This document shows positions 15,641-22,403 of a DNA stretch of 22,403 nt, piece after piece (the stretch's first letter is position 1; each line of letters begins with the position of its first letter). Source of the stretch: Verrucomicrobiota bacterium. Lineage in GTDB: Bacteria > Verrucomicrobiota > Verrucomicrobiae > Chthoniobacterales > UBA10450. The notes beneath the pieces are model-generated. The model had not been told where the DNA came from. It did not search any database and was given only the letters and a program-made list of their open reading frames with translations. The stretch is taken from NCBI GenBank assembly GCA_005887855.1, contig VBQB01000251.1:1-22403 (forward strand), read 5' to 3'. The translations under genes were made by a program, and so were the position numbers.

Positions 15641-16789
15641 ATGGCCACGACGAAACGCGATTATTACGAGATCCTGGGCGTCGATCGAAATGCCGCCGGG
15701 GAAGAGGTCAAGCGCGCGTATCGCAAACTCGCGGTCAAATTTCATCCGGACAAAAATCCCGATGATCCCCATGCCGAGGAAAAATTCAAGGAGCTCGGCG
15801 AAGCCTACGATGTTCTTATGGATCCGGATAAACGCGCCGCCTACGATCGCTTTGGGCACGCCGCTTTTGCCCAAGGCGGCGCCGGTTTCGGCCGCGGCGA
15901 TTTTCATGATCCCTTCGAGATTTTCCGTGAAGTTTTTGGCGGAGGTGGAATCGGCGGCGGAATTTTCGAAACATTCTTCGGGGGCGGCGGGACGAGTGCG
16001 GAAGATCGACAGCGTGGATCCGACTTGCGCTACGACATGCAGATCACGCTCGAGGAGGCGGCTTTTGGTGTCGAAAAGGAGATTGAAATCGAGAAGCTCG
16101 ACACCTGTGATAAATGTGATGGGAGTGGCGCTGAGCCAGGTTCGCGCACTATTAATTGTCCCACCTGCGGTGGCCGCGGCCAGGTGATCAGCTCACGTGG
16201 TTTTTTTCAGGTGTCGCAAACTTGTCCGCGTTGCCGCGGTGCAGGCCAGATCATCGAGAAACCGTGTCGCCAGTGTGACGGGGAAGGGCGCGTGCAAAAA
16301 CTAAGCCGCGTTAAATTGAAGATTCCGGCTGGAATCGGCGAGGGCTCACGGCTGCGATCCTCGCGCAATGGCGAGGCCGGTATTCGTGGCGGTCCCCAAG
16401 GCGACCTTTATGTGGTTATTCACATTAAGGAACACAAAGTTTTCCAGAGGGACGGCGACAATCTTTATTGTGAAGTGCCCATTTCTTTTTCGGTTGCGGC
16501 CTTGGGGGGCGAGATCGACGTGCCTACCCTCGAAGGCAGAGCGCATTTAAAAGTACCGCCCGGCACGCAGAGCGGTCAGATGTTCAGGCTCCGCGGAAAG
16601 GGAATCGCCAATGTTAACGGGCGCGGCCGGGGTGATCTGTTCGCGCGGCTGATCGTCGAGGTGCCATCACACCTGAACGTCGAACAGCGCCGGAAGCTCG
16701 AGGAATTTGCCGAGCTTTGCGGCGACGAAAACACGCCGTTGCGCAAAAGCTTCTTCGAACGAGCGAAAGAATTTTTCCAGGATGCCTGA
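15641..16789 (+). CDS. dnaJ: DnaJ (Hsp40) co-chaperone
   Basis: 382 residues, type I DnaJ. The J domain (~6-72) carries the HPD motif (35-37) that stimulates DnaK ATPase. A Gly/Phe-rich region spans ~75-120. The zinc-binding domain has four CxxCxGxG repeats at Cys156/159, 173/176, 195/198 and 209/212, and the C-terminal peptide-binding domains follow ([72 protein letters not shown]). It ends in a short helical tail. It follows grpE by 227 bp with a palindromic repeat in between, and precedes rsmE by 71 bp. dnaJ next to an RsmE gene is a frequent bacterial arrangement (often with prmA between). Confidence 0.97.
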   Translation: MATTKRDYYEILGVDRNAAGEEVKRAYRKLAVKFHPDKNPDDPHAEEKFKELGEAYDVLMDPDKRAAYDRFGHAAFAQGGAGFGRGDFHDPFEIFREVFGGGGIGGGIFETFFGGGGTSAEDRQRGSDLRYDMQITLEEAAFGVEKEIEIEKLDTCDKCDGSGAEPGSRTINCPTCGGRGQVISSRGFFQVSQTCPRCRGAGQIIEKPCRQCDGEGRVQKLSRVKLKIPAGIGEGSRLRSSRNGEAGIRGGPQGDLYVVIHIKEHKVFQRDGDNLYCEVPISFSVAALGGEIDVPTLEGRAHLKVPPGTQSGQMFRLRGKGIANVNGRGRGDLFARLIVEVPSHLNVEQRRKLEEFAELCGDENTPLRKSFFERAKEFFQDA

Positions 16790-16860
16790 TTCAACGGGAT
16801 CATTCGTTTCCTGTTTTGTCTTGTCTGTGTAAATCCGCTTAATCCGCGAGTAGGATTATC

Positions 16861-17649
16861 ATGCACCGCTTTTACATCTCGCCGGAGCATTGGAACCCCG
16901 ACGCGCTTGTGTTGACTGGATCGGAAGCCCACCATGCGCGCGATGTCCTGCGCATGAAGCGCGGCGAAAAGCTTGTTCTCTTCAACGGACGCGGTCGCGA
17001 AATCACTGCCGAGATTATTGATCTTAGCGGCGACGAAATTCGATTGCGGAAATTGCACGAAGCGGAAGCGCGGCCGTTGCGCTGCCGGATTGTTCTGGGA
17101 CAGGCGATTCCCAAAGGAAAAAACATGGAGTTGATTGTGCAGAAGGCGGTCGAGATCGGCGCGGCCGAGATTGCGCCGATCATTTCCGATCGCACCGTTG
17201 TGCAGGTCGATTCGGAAAGCGCCGCGCAAAAAGAGGCGAAGTGGCAGCAAATTGCGATTGAGGCAGCCAAGCAATGTGGACAGAACTGGCTGCCGCGCGT
17301 GCACGTGCCAAAAAAACTTCCGGAGTTTTTTGACGCAGCAATCAGCCTGCAGTCGGTTCAGACATCGAATAGCGATGTGGCTACGACATTCGATCTGCAA
17401 CTGATCGGGTCGCTTCAGCCCGAAGCACAACATCTTAAAAAAATCCTCGCCGATTATTCGAGCGAACATCGGCATCGTCCCCGGAACGTACTGATGCTTA
17501 TCGGGCCAGAAGGCGATTTCACACCGGCGGAGCTTGCGCTCGCCCGCCGCCACGGGTGCCGCCCGATCACGTTGGGCCCCATCATCCTGAGGGTGGAAAC
17601 CGCCGCGATCTATTGCCTCAGCATTCTCTCCTACGAATTGCTGGTGTAG
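16861..17649 (+). CDS. rsmE: 16S rRNA (uracil1498-N3)-methyltransferase
   Basis: 262 residues, SPOUT-class methyltransferase. The N-terminal PUA-like RNA-binding region begins MHRFYISPE and carries LTGSEAHHARDVLRMKRGEKLVLFNGRG. The knot-forming catalytic domain has LGQAIPKGKNMELIVQKAVEIGAAEIAPI, then LMLIGPEGDFTPAELALA and TLGPIILRVETAA, where S-adenosylmethionine binds. GPEGD replaces the more common GPEGG, a mild variation. The length is slightly above typical E. coli-like enzymes because of a loop around residues 155-205. It starts 71 bp after dnaJ and its stop lies 59 bp from the convergent greA stop; the gap contains a repeat element (17661-17702). Confidence 0.95.
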   Translation: MHRFYISPEHWNPDALVLTGSEAHHARDVLRMKRGEKLVLFNGRGREITAEIIDLSGDEIRLRKLHEAEARPLRCRIVLGQAIPKGKNMELIVQKAVEIGAAEIAPIISDRTVVQVDSESAAQKEAKWQQIAIEAAKQCGQNWLPRVHVPKKLPEFFDAAISLQSVQTSNSDVATTFDLQLIGSLQPEAQHLKKILADYSSEHRHRPRNVLMLIGPEGDFTPAELALARRHGCRPITLGPIILRVETAAIYCLSILSYELLV

Positions 17650-17660
17650 TTACGTCACAT

Positions 17661-17702
17661 GTTCACTCCGGCTGCAGGCCGGTGGGTGCAACCGCCTGTT
17701 CG
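17661..17702 (-). repeat. repeat element copy A, directly behind the greA stop codon
   Basis: Read on the minus strand, 6 nt past the greA stop, this segment contains GGCGGTTGCACCCACC followed by GGCCTGCAGCCGGAGTG. Its core CACCGGCC-TGCAG matches CACCGGCCCTGCAG at the end of the window (copy B), again just behind a stop codon in the same orientation. On the plus strand CCGGC TGCAG GCCGG forms a small hairpin. The two copies are diverged outside the core. Confidence 0.45.
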
Positions 17703-17708
17703 AAAACG

Positions 17709-19604
17709 TTACTCCGCAATCGCCGCTTCGACGGCAGATTCCGCGGGCAAGGCGGGAGCTCCCGCCCTCTTGTCCGGTGGCGCGGGTTCGATCGAAACAA
17801 TTGCAAACTGAGCGGAGCCCTGATCGGTGCTGAGAGAGACAGTTTCGCCGACTTTGTGTCCCAGCAACGTCTGGCCGATCGCGGTTTGATATGAAATGAT
17901 GTTCCGGTCGGGGTCGCCGTCCCACGCGCCAAGGATGGTATAGGTTTCTTCCTTGTTCGAACCCAAATCGCGCAGTCTAACGACCATGCCGATGGAAACG
18001 CGCGACGCATCCGCGTTTTCAAACGAGGTCCCGCGCGCGTTGTGTAGCATTTGTTCGACCTCGGCCTTGCGGCGCATGAGCACGGTTTGCATTTGCTTGG
18101 CCGCCTTAAACTCAAAATTCTCGCTAAGATCACCATATGATCTTGCAATCGCGATTTCCTTGGTGTTCTCGGGAATTTTCTTTTTGATGAGCTCTTCGTA
18201 TTCGGCTTTGCGTCTTTCGAGACTGCTCCACGAAACAATCAAAGGCGCGGTTTTTTCTTGCGGTTGTGCGCCTGTAATCATGCTTGCCAGTTCTGGATAA
18301 AGTTTAACGATACGTGCCAGAAGCGAGCGCTTCGTCAGCTCGTCAAATAATGGGCTGAGCTGAAGCTGTCGCATTGCATCTCGAGCGACTCCGATTTCGC
18401 AATCCGCAAATATCTGGCCAAGTAATTGTCGATCTTCCGCAAAGACGCGATACAACTTGCTGCTGCGATTAGGTGCGTTGTGTTGTTCGCGTTCAAGCGC
18501 TGCCAAAATGGCGCCGAGCAATCTGGGTGTAATCAGCTCGCCCCAATTCTCCCGTTCGCTGCATAGCCAAACAAGCATCTCGCTCGTGGCGGAATGTTCG
18601 CGAGTGCTGCGTTCGAGGATCGTCCTAAGTTCGGCATGCTGCCCTGCCTCGGTGAAGATGCGCGGTATCTGCGCGACCATTCGACCGTGACTTCCTTGCA
18701 TCAATTGCAACGCCCGTTCAGTCCAGCGAGATCCCAGCGCGGCTGGTAGGGCTTGCAAGACCCTTTTCTCTTTTGCGGCCGGCAATTTCGGCAAGATCGT
18801 CATCAAACGTTTCTCTTCGTCGAGGATTAATTTCGAAAGCGTTAAACCGATGTGCGTTGTGTTCAGTTGGGGGACGCGCTCGAGCAAATCGTCCCGCGCG
18901 ATGACCAGTTCGAAAGCAAGCTCAGGATGTATTTTCTGATTGCGCGTCGCTACGTTCTCAACCGTCGCGACGATCGGTTGCAATTGTTTTTCCGGCTCTT
19001 TGAATTGCTCATGAAATTTTATGATCTGCTCGAGCGCCACCATTTGCTCTTTTGGGTGCCGCGCCTGGCTGAAAGAGACCATTAATTCGTCCGTGTGCGA
19101 GACACCTTCGCCGCGTAGTTGAATCGGCTCGGTCTTTTTCGCAGGAATCGAAAAAGCGCCGCTCGCTTTGAGTAATTTCTTCGTGGATTCCCACCAGCGT
19201 TTCCATTCCGCTTCGCTGAAAACATCGCCTACCAACCAATCGCCGACCTCTGCAACAGTCGCCTGGCCGCCAAGACTTTCGAGAATATTTCGCGTCGTGA
19301 CCACTGGGTCTTCCCTGGCGAGCTTTTTGATCGACATCAGGTCGTTCGCCTTGCGTGCCAGAAAATGTTCGGGCGCGAGCGGCGTAAGATTTTCCGCCGC
19401 ATACTGGGCCTGCATGGGATGGGATTTCTTGCCCGCAAAATCGATCACGATCTGATTGAGGAGAAGATTCCATTCGGCCACGCGACCGAACCCCCAACTC
19501 TTGTGCAAACAAAACGTGCCCGGCTTCAACTTTTCGAGCTGCTCGGCGCTTTTTGAAGTCAGCTTTCCTGATTCGACGAGTTTTTCCAGCTCCGTTTCCA
19601 CCAT
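17709..19604 (-). CDS. greA: long GreA-type transcription elongation factor with ~450-residue N-terminal extension
   Basis: 631 residues, against ~160 for ordinary GreA. Residues ~455-608 are a complete Gre factor: coiled coil with the acidic tip SYGDLSENFEFKAAK (Asp492, Glu495, which place Mg2+ in the RNA polymerase active site to stimulate cleavage of backtracked RNA), then the FKBP-like domain (IGMVVRLRDLG, YQTAIGQTLLGHKVGETVSL). The extension has an N-terminal block LHKSWGFGRVAEWNLLLNQIVIDFAGKKSHPMQ (~33-65) followed by mainly helical, repeat-like sequence up to ~440. Chlamydiae and some spirochaetes are known for enlarged GreA proteins, so this is a lineage trait. The last ~23 residues (APPDKRAGAPALPAESAVEAAIAE) are low-complexity and overlap a palindromic DNA element. 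Divergent from the TerC gene; convergent with rsmE. Confidence 0.92.
   Translation of the reverse strand: MVETELEKLVESGKLTSKSAEQLEKLKPGTFCLHKSWGFGRVAEWNLLLNQIVIDFAGKKSHPMQAQYAAENLTPLAPEHFLARKANDLMSIKKLAREDPVVTTRNILESLGGQATVAEVGDWLVGDVFSEAEWKRWWESTKKLLKASGAFSIPAKKTEPIQLRGEGVSHTDELMVSFSQARHPKEQMVALEQIIKFHEQFKEPEKQLQPIVATVENVATRNQKIHPELAFELVIARDDLLERVPQLNTTHIGLTLSKLILDEEKRLMTILPKLPAAKEKRVLQALPAALGSRWTERALQLMQGSHGRMVAQIPRIFTEAGQHAELRTILERSTREHSATSEMLVWLCSERENWGELITPRLLGAILAALEREQHNAPNRSSKLYRVFAEDRQLLGQIFADCEIGVARDAMRQLQLSPLFDELTKRSLLARIVKLYPELASMITGAQPQEKTAPLIVSWSSLERRKAEYEELIKKKIPENTKEIAIARSYGDLSENFEFKAAKQMQTVLMRRKAEVEQMLHNARGTSFENADASRVSIGMVVRLRDLGSNKEETYTILGAWDGDPDRNIISYQTAIGQTLLGHKVGETVSLSTDQGSAQFAIVSIEPAPPDKRAGAPALPAESAVEAAIAE
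17751..17766. repeat. perfect 16-bp palindrome inside the greA 3' coding end
   Basis: GGCGGGAGCTCCCGCC is its own exact reverse complement. It lies in the part of greA encoding the low-complexity tail (around residues 613-618), outside the conserved Gre domain. The form resembles short dispersed GC-rich palindromes, here read through as coding sequence. Confidence 0.5.
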
Positions 19605-19711
19605 GCGAGTCGCACAAGCTACGACTAACGTCGATCTTGGCGAGAGAAAACTAGCGCGAGAATCGGGTTTGCGATTGCGATAAAGCGTAGCCCGTGAAAC
19701 GATAGCGCGCC

Positions 19712-20647
19712 GTGACCACCAGCATTTGGTTTTGGATCGCCTTTCACGTCGGCGTCTTCACCGCGCTAATCGTCGATCTGGTCAGTTTCAAGCGCCGCGA
19801 TCGCGAACTGAGCATGCGGGCTGCGACGCAACGGAGCGTTCTATGGGTAATCCTTTCGCTTTGTTTCAGTGTGGTCGTCTGGCGGCTGAAGGGACCGCAG
19901 CACGGCGTCGATTTTCTCACGGGCTACCTCATCGAATATTCCCTGAGCGTCGATAACATCTTCGTTTTTGTGTTGATTTTTGCTTATTTTCGCGTGCCGC
20001 CCCGCGCGCAGCATCGCGTCCTCGTCTGGGGGATTGTCGGCGCCCTTGTCATGCGCGGAGTCATGATCTTGTGCGGTATCGCTTTGGTGCAACGCTTTCA
20101 TTTTGTTCTCTATCTGTTCGGCCTGTTCCTGCTAATCACCGCGTTGCGAATGTTTTTCGGCAAACATGAACGGCGCGATTTCGGGGAAAGTTGGGTGATC
20201 CGGATATGCCGCCGCGCGTTTCCGATTACAAACGAATTCTATGACGAGCACTTCAGCGCGCGCGTGGATGGCCGCTGGATGCTGACCCCGCTCGCCCTCG
20301 CGCTGATCGCGATCGACATCATGGATCTCATCTTCGCGGTCGATTCGATTCCCGCAGTCTTCGCCATCACACAAGACCCATTTATTGTCTATACTTCAAA
20401 CGTTTGCGCGATCATTGGTTTGCGATCGCTCTACTTTCTGCTTGCGCGTTTGATAGACCGTTTCATCTACCTGCAAACGGGGCTCGCATTCATCCTCGGC
20501 TTTGTGGGGATCAAAATGATCATCGCGGACTATTACCCGATTTCCAACTGGATCTCGCTGGGTGTCATCGTACTCGTTCTGGCTGTGACGATCACAATTT
20601 CGATGATCGTGACAGAGCGCCGCGCTGCGGACGGCAATCGAAAATAA
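19712..20647 (+). CDS. TerC/Alx-family integral membrane protein
   Basis: 311 residues from a GTG start; in-frame sequence upstream soon meets a stop (TAG just before it). At least seven hydrophobic segments are visible (about 5-22, 42-58, 76-94, 103-122, 130-148, 192-218, 231-246, with further ones at 257-272 and 281-300). Family hallmarks are YSLSVDNIFVFVLIF (Asp81, Asn82) and IAIDIMDLIFAVDSIPAVFAIT (Asp202, Asp205, Asp211), acidic residues within the membrane consistent with cation binding. TerC proteins are linked to tellurite resistance, Alx to manganese export and to metal loading of exported proteins. I infer a metal-export or metal-supply role but cannot pick the ion. I saw no convincing yybP-ykoY-type leader in the 107-bp gap shared with the divergent greA. 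Confidence 0.92.
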   Translation: MTTSIWFWIAFHVGVFTALIVDLVSFKRRDRELSMRAATQRSVLWVILSLCFSVVVWRLKGPQHGVDFLTGYLIEYSLSVDNIFVFVLIFAYFRVPPRAQHRVLVWGIVGALVMRGVMILCGIALVQRFHFVLYLFGLFLLITALRMFFGKHERRDFGESWVIRICRRAFPITNEFYDEHFSARVDGRWMLTPLALALIAIDIMDLIFAVDSIPAVFAITQDPFIVYTSNVCAIIGLRSLYFLLARLIDRFIYLQTGLAFILGFVGIKMIIADYYPISNWISLGVIVLVLAVTITISMIVTERRAADGNRK

Positions 20648-20692
20648 ATCTTGCCTTCATTGCTCAAAATCCATTTAACTATTGGGAAGACT

Positions 20693-21097
20693 ATGAAGAA
20701 CCTGTTTATCGTTGCTTTGATTCTCGGGTTTGCGGGAAATTCATTCGGTGATATCCAGGATCCCCCGGCGAACGATTACGGGCCAACGCGCAAGCTCGGT
20801 CGCGGCTTCTCGAATTTTTTCCTGGCGCCGACTGAAATTCCGGTGACGATTGCGAAGATTAACGAAGATGAAGGTAATTCCGCGGCTGCCGGTTACGGCG
20901 TTTGGCGCGGGCTGGGACGTTCAGCCGCGCGACATGTGGCGGGTCTGCTTGAAATTCTCACCTGGCCGTTCCCTGCATGGCGCCAAAGTTACTATCCAAT
21001 GCTCCCAAGCGATATTCCGTGGATTCATGCCGGCTATCCAGAATTTCCGCCCGAGCTCGGCAACGAATCGAAGTATCCCTACGTGCGGGATTATTAG
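20693..21097 (+). CDS. small exported protein resembling exosortase-associated TIGR04073 family
   Basis: 134 residues from the ATG at 20693, preceded by GGGAAG as ribosome site. A signal peptide (MKNLFIVALILGFAGNSFG) precedes a mature part with NDYGPTRKLGRGFSNFFLAPTEIPVTIAKINEDEG, AAGYGVWRGLGRSAARHVAGLLEILTWPFP and a Tyr/Pro-rich tail to YPYVRDY. The pairing RKLGRGxxNxxxAPxEIP ... GVxxGxGRxxxRxxAGxxEixTxPfP is what I recall of the TIGR04073 family, described as associated with exosortase/PEP-CTERM systems in Verrucomicrobia and deltaproteobacteria. No PEP-CTERM tail is present on this protein and no exosortase is in view. It lies 45 bp after the TerC gene and may share its transcript. Family match from memory, moderate confidence; function unknown. 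Confidence 0.75.
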   Translation: MKNLFIVALILGFAGNSFGDIQDPPANDYGPTRKLGRGFSNFFLAPTEIPVTIAKINEDEGNSAAAGYGVWRGLGRSAARHVAGLLEILTWPFPAWRQSYYPMLPSDIPWIHAGYPEFPPELGNESKYPYVRDY

Positions 21098-21226
21098 TTG
21101 GATTAATCGCAGCGCCTCATCTGATTATTTTCACATGATCGGCGGTGCAGCGCTCGATGCAATCGCGGCGTCTTTCCACGTTGCTGGTCGTTGACCGGAT
21201 CCAGAGCTGCTTCGAATTAAAGCGAC

Positions 21227-22354
21227 GTGGGCGATTGGCCACGCGAGTATTCTCCTTTGCGTATTGTCGATCTAAAAATTGAGGACGTCGCTTTCGGCGG
21301 CAAAGGCGTCGGGCGCGATAACGGCAAGGCAGTCTTTATTCCGTTCACGATTGACGGTGAAATCGTGTCGGCCGAACTCGTGCGCGAGAAAAAGCAATTC
21401 GCCGAGGCCGAACTTGTCGATCTTAAAGAAAGCTCGCCGCATCGTGTAAATCCGGAATGCCCGTACTTTGGCCGATGCGGTGGCTGCGCTTATCAACACA
21501 TTAGCTACGAACATCAGCTCGCCATCAAATGGCGCCAGGTGCGCGATGTTCTGCAGCGAATTGGCAAACTAAGGGATGTGCCGATGCGGCCGATTATTCC
21601 ATCGGCGGAACAGTACGGATATCGCAATCGCATCACCGTTCACGCGGAGGATGGCGTGATCGGATTTTTCCGGCGCGATTCGCATCGCCTGATCGACATC
21701 GAGCGTTGCCCGATTTCGCGCGATGAAGTCAATCGCGCATTGGCCGAATTACGGACGCAACATGTGCGCGATGGGCATTACACCTTGCGCGTCGGCATCG
21801 TTCCACGCGTTTTTTCTCAAACAAATGAGGCGGCCGCAAACGCATTGCGCGACCTGATTAGACAGCTCATCCCTCTGGATCAGGAGCTGTTGATTGATGC
21901 TTACTGTGGCGCGGGATTTTTTGCGAAGAGTTTGCTCGACAAGTTTCGAGGCGTTATTGGAATCGATTGGGACAAATTCGCCATCGCAGCCGCTCAAGAG
22001 AACGCGACCAGAAAAGAAACTTATGTCGCTGGAGATATCGAAGTGGAGCTGGAACGGGTTTTGAAACAGGGTGCTGTAGAAGCGCCTGTGTCAGCCACCA
22101 TTTCCCCCTCCGTGGGCGGCACGCCCGCCACTACAGTAATTGTCGATCCTCCAGCCACAGGTCTGAGCGCAAATATTCGCAAATTGATTATCGATCTTGC
22201 ACCGGCCACCCTGATTTACGTTTCCTGCAATCCAGCGACCCTCGCACGGGACCTAAACGAGCTGCAGCAAAAATTCAGGATCGATTCGGTGACGCCGCTC
22301 GATATGTTCCCGCAGACTGCCGAGATTGAGGTGGCGGTCCATTTGCGCCTGTAG
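21227..22354 (+). CDS. TrmA/RumA-family RNA (uracil-C5)-methyltransferase
   Basis: 375 residues from a GTG start; a TTG ten codons later (before RIVDLKIED) is an alternative. An N-terminal TRAM domain (~11-68, IEDVAFGGKGVGRDNGKAVFIPF) precedes a 4Fe-4S site with Cys78, Cys84, Cys87 (CPYFGRCGGC) and Cys161, the spacing seen in RumA/RlmD. The SAM-binding motif is LIDAYCGAGFFAKSLL (~222-237). The active-site loop is VSCNPATLARD with nucleophile Cys334, and Glu368 in TAEIE is the likely base. The usual DPPR is DPPA here (307-310), and the segment just before it (~285-303) is a low-complexity stretch that looks inserted. The protein is shorter than E. coli RlmD (~430), mainly in the central domain. 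Whether it modifies 23S rRNA or tRNA cannot be decided from sequence alone. Confidence 0.92.
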   Translation: MGDWPREYSPLRIVDLKIEDVAFGGKGVGRDNGKAVFIPFTIDGEIVSAELVREKKQFAEAELVDLKESSPHRVNPECPYFGRCGGCAYQHISYEHQLAIKWRQVRDVLQRIGKLRDVPMRPIIPSAEQYGYRNRITVHAEDGVIGFFRRDSHRLIDIERCPISRDEVNRALAELRTQHVRDGHYTLRVGIVPRVFSQTNEAAANALRDLIRQLIPLDQELLIDAYCGAGFFAKSLLDKFRGVIGIDWDKFAIAAAQENATRKETYVAGDIEVELERVLKQGAVEAPVSATISPSVGGTPATTVIVDPPATGLSANIRKLIIDLAPATLIYVSCNPATLARDLNELQQKFRIDSVTPLDMFPQTAEIEVAVHLRL

Positions 22355-22403
22355 ACGGTGTCGCTGACACCGGCCCTGCAGTCCCCGGGGTTGCTACTAC
22401 GAT
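22355..22403 (+). repeat. repeat element copy B with hairpin, directly behind the methyltransferase stop codon, cut by the window end
   Basis: Two nt past the stop codon a hairpin forms from GGTGTC (22357-22362), loop GCT and GACACC (22366-22371). It is followed by GGCCCTGCAG and the palindrome CCCCGGGG. CACCGGCCCTGCAG matches the core of copy A behind greA, in the same orientation relative to its gene. No T-run follows, so it is not a classic terminator, though it may act on the 3' end of the mRNA. Confidence 0.45.

Noticed and set aside
16819..16850. TGTGTAAATCCGCTTAATCCGCG, with a similar TAATCCGCG word at 15622
   Set aside because: A direct-repeat feel (ATCCGC twice) but too short and too few copies in the window to call a repeat family.
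16576..17553. 325-codon open frame on the minus strand
   Set aside because: It lies antisense to the end of dnaJ and most of rsmE, both with clear family motifs. Its translation has no recognisable domain and the length is explained by GC-rich codon usage on the coding strand.
19605..19711. Possible manganese (yybP-ykoY) riboswitch upstream of the TerC gene
   Set aside because: The gap is only 107 bp, is shared with the divergent greA start, and shows none of the conserved loop sequence.

Overview
This is 22.4 kb of ordinary, densely coding bacterial chromosome (gaps mostly under 170 bp, none above about 230 bp). The gene set points to the PVC superphylum, most likely Verrucomicrobiota of the Chthoniobacterales/Spartobacteria type. 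The indicators are a free-standing SWIB-domain protein, a GreA factor carrying a long N-terminal extension as in Chlamydiae, a protein resembling the exosortase-associated TIGR04073 family, several secreted proteins of a verrucomicrobial look, and short GC-rich palindromic repeats between genes. The placement is inferred from recalled family distributions; no search was possible. I saw no rRNA, tRNA, CRISPR array, insertion sequence or phage gene.

Layout. Positions 3-1385 (+) hold the 3' part of nadB, cut by the window edge. A secreted cysteine-rich protein follows at 1504-2337 (+). From 5515 down to 2416 there is a minus-strand block: a REC-PP2C phosphatase, a SWIB protein, an exported thioredoxin-like protein and a secreted polysaccharide deacetylase. 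A divergent lipoprotein (5624-6013) leads into a plus-strand group aroA, cmk, plsC and a small membrane protein (6182-9140). A 908-residue fusion of a metallo-beta-lactamase exonuclease with an ATP-dependent DNA ligase occupies 12003-9277 (-). On the plus strand come an unknown exported protein (12165-12764) and a tight run: STAS protein, membrane GAF-PP2C phosphatase, grpE, then dnaJ and rsmE (12878-17649). The long greA (19604-17709, -) converges on rsmE. The window ends with a TerC-type membrane protein, a small exported TIGR04073-like protein and a TrmA/RumA-family RNA methyltransferase (+).

How the genes work together. AroA, Cmk and PlsC are housekeeping enzymes of aromatic amino acid, nucleotide and phospholipid synthesis. 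The STAS protein and GAF-PP2C phosphatase form the antagonist/phosphatase half of a partner-switching pathway, and they are translationally coupled to grpE. This ties a signalling switch to the chaperone genes; neither the matching anti-sigma kinase nor dnaK is in the window. A second PP2C phosphatase, driven by a response-regulator receiver domain, lies about 8 kb away.

The least ordinary items are the exonuclease-ligase fusion, the STAS/PP2C/grpE coupling, the long GreA, and a set of short palindromic repeats. Two diverged copies of one repeat sit directly behind stop codons in the same orientation, and other palindromes lie inside coding sequence, in the GreA tail and in the RNA methyltransferase. 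I found no clear evidence for a wholly new defence or mobile system.
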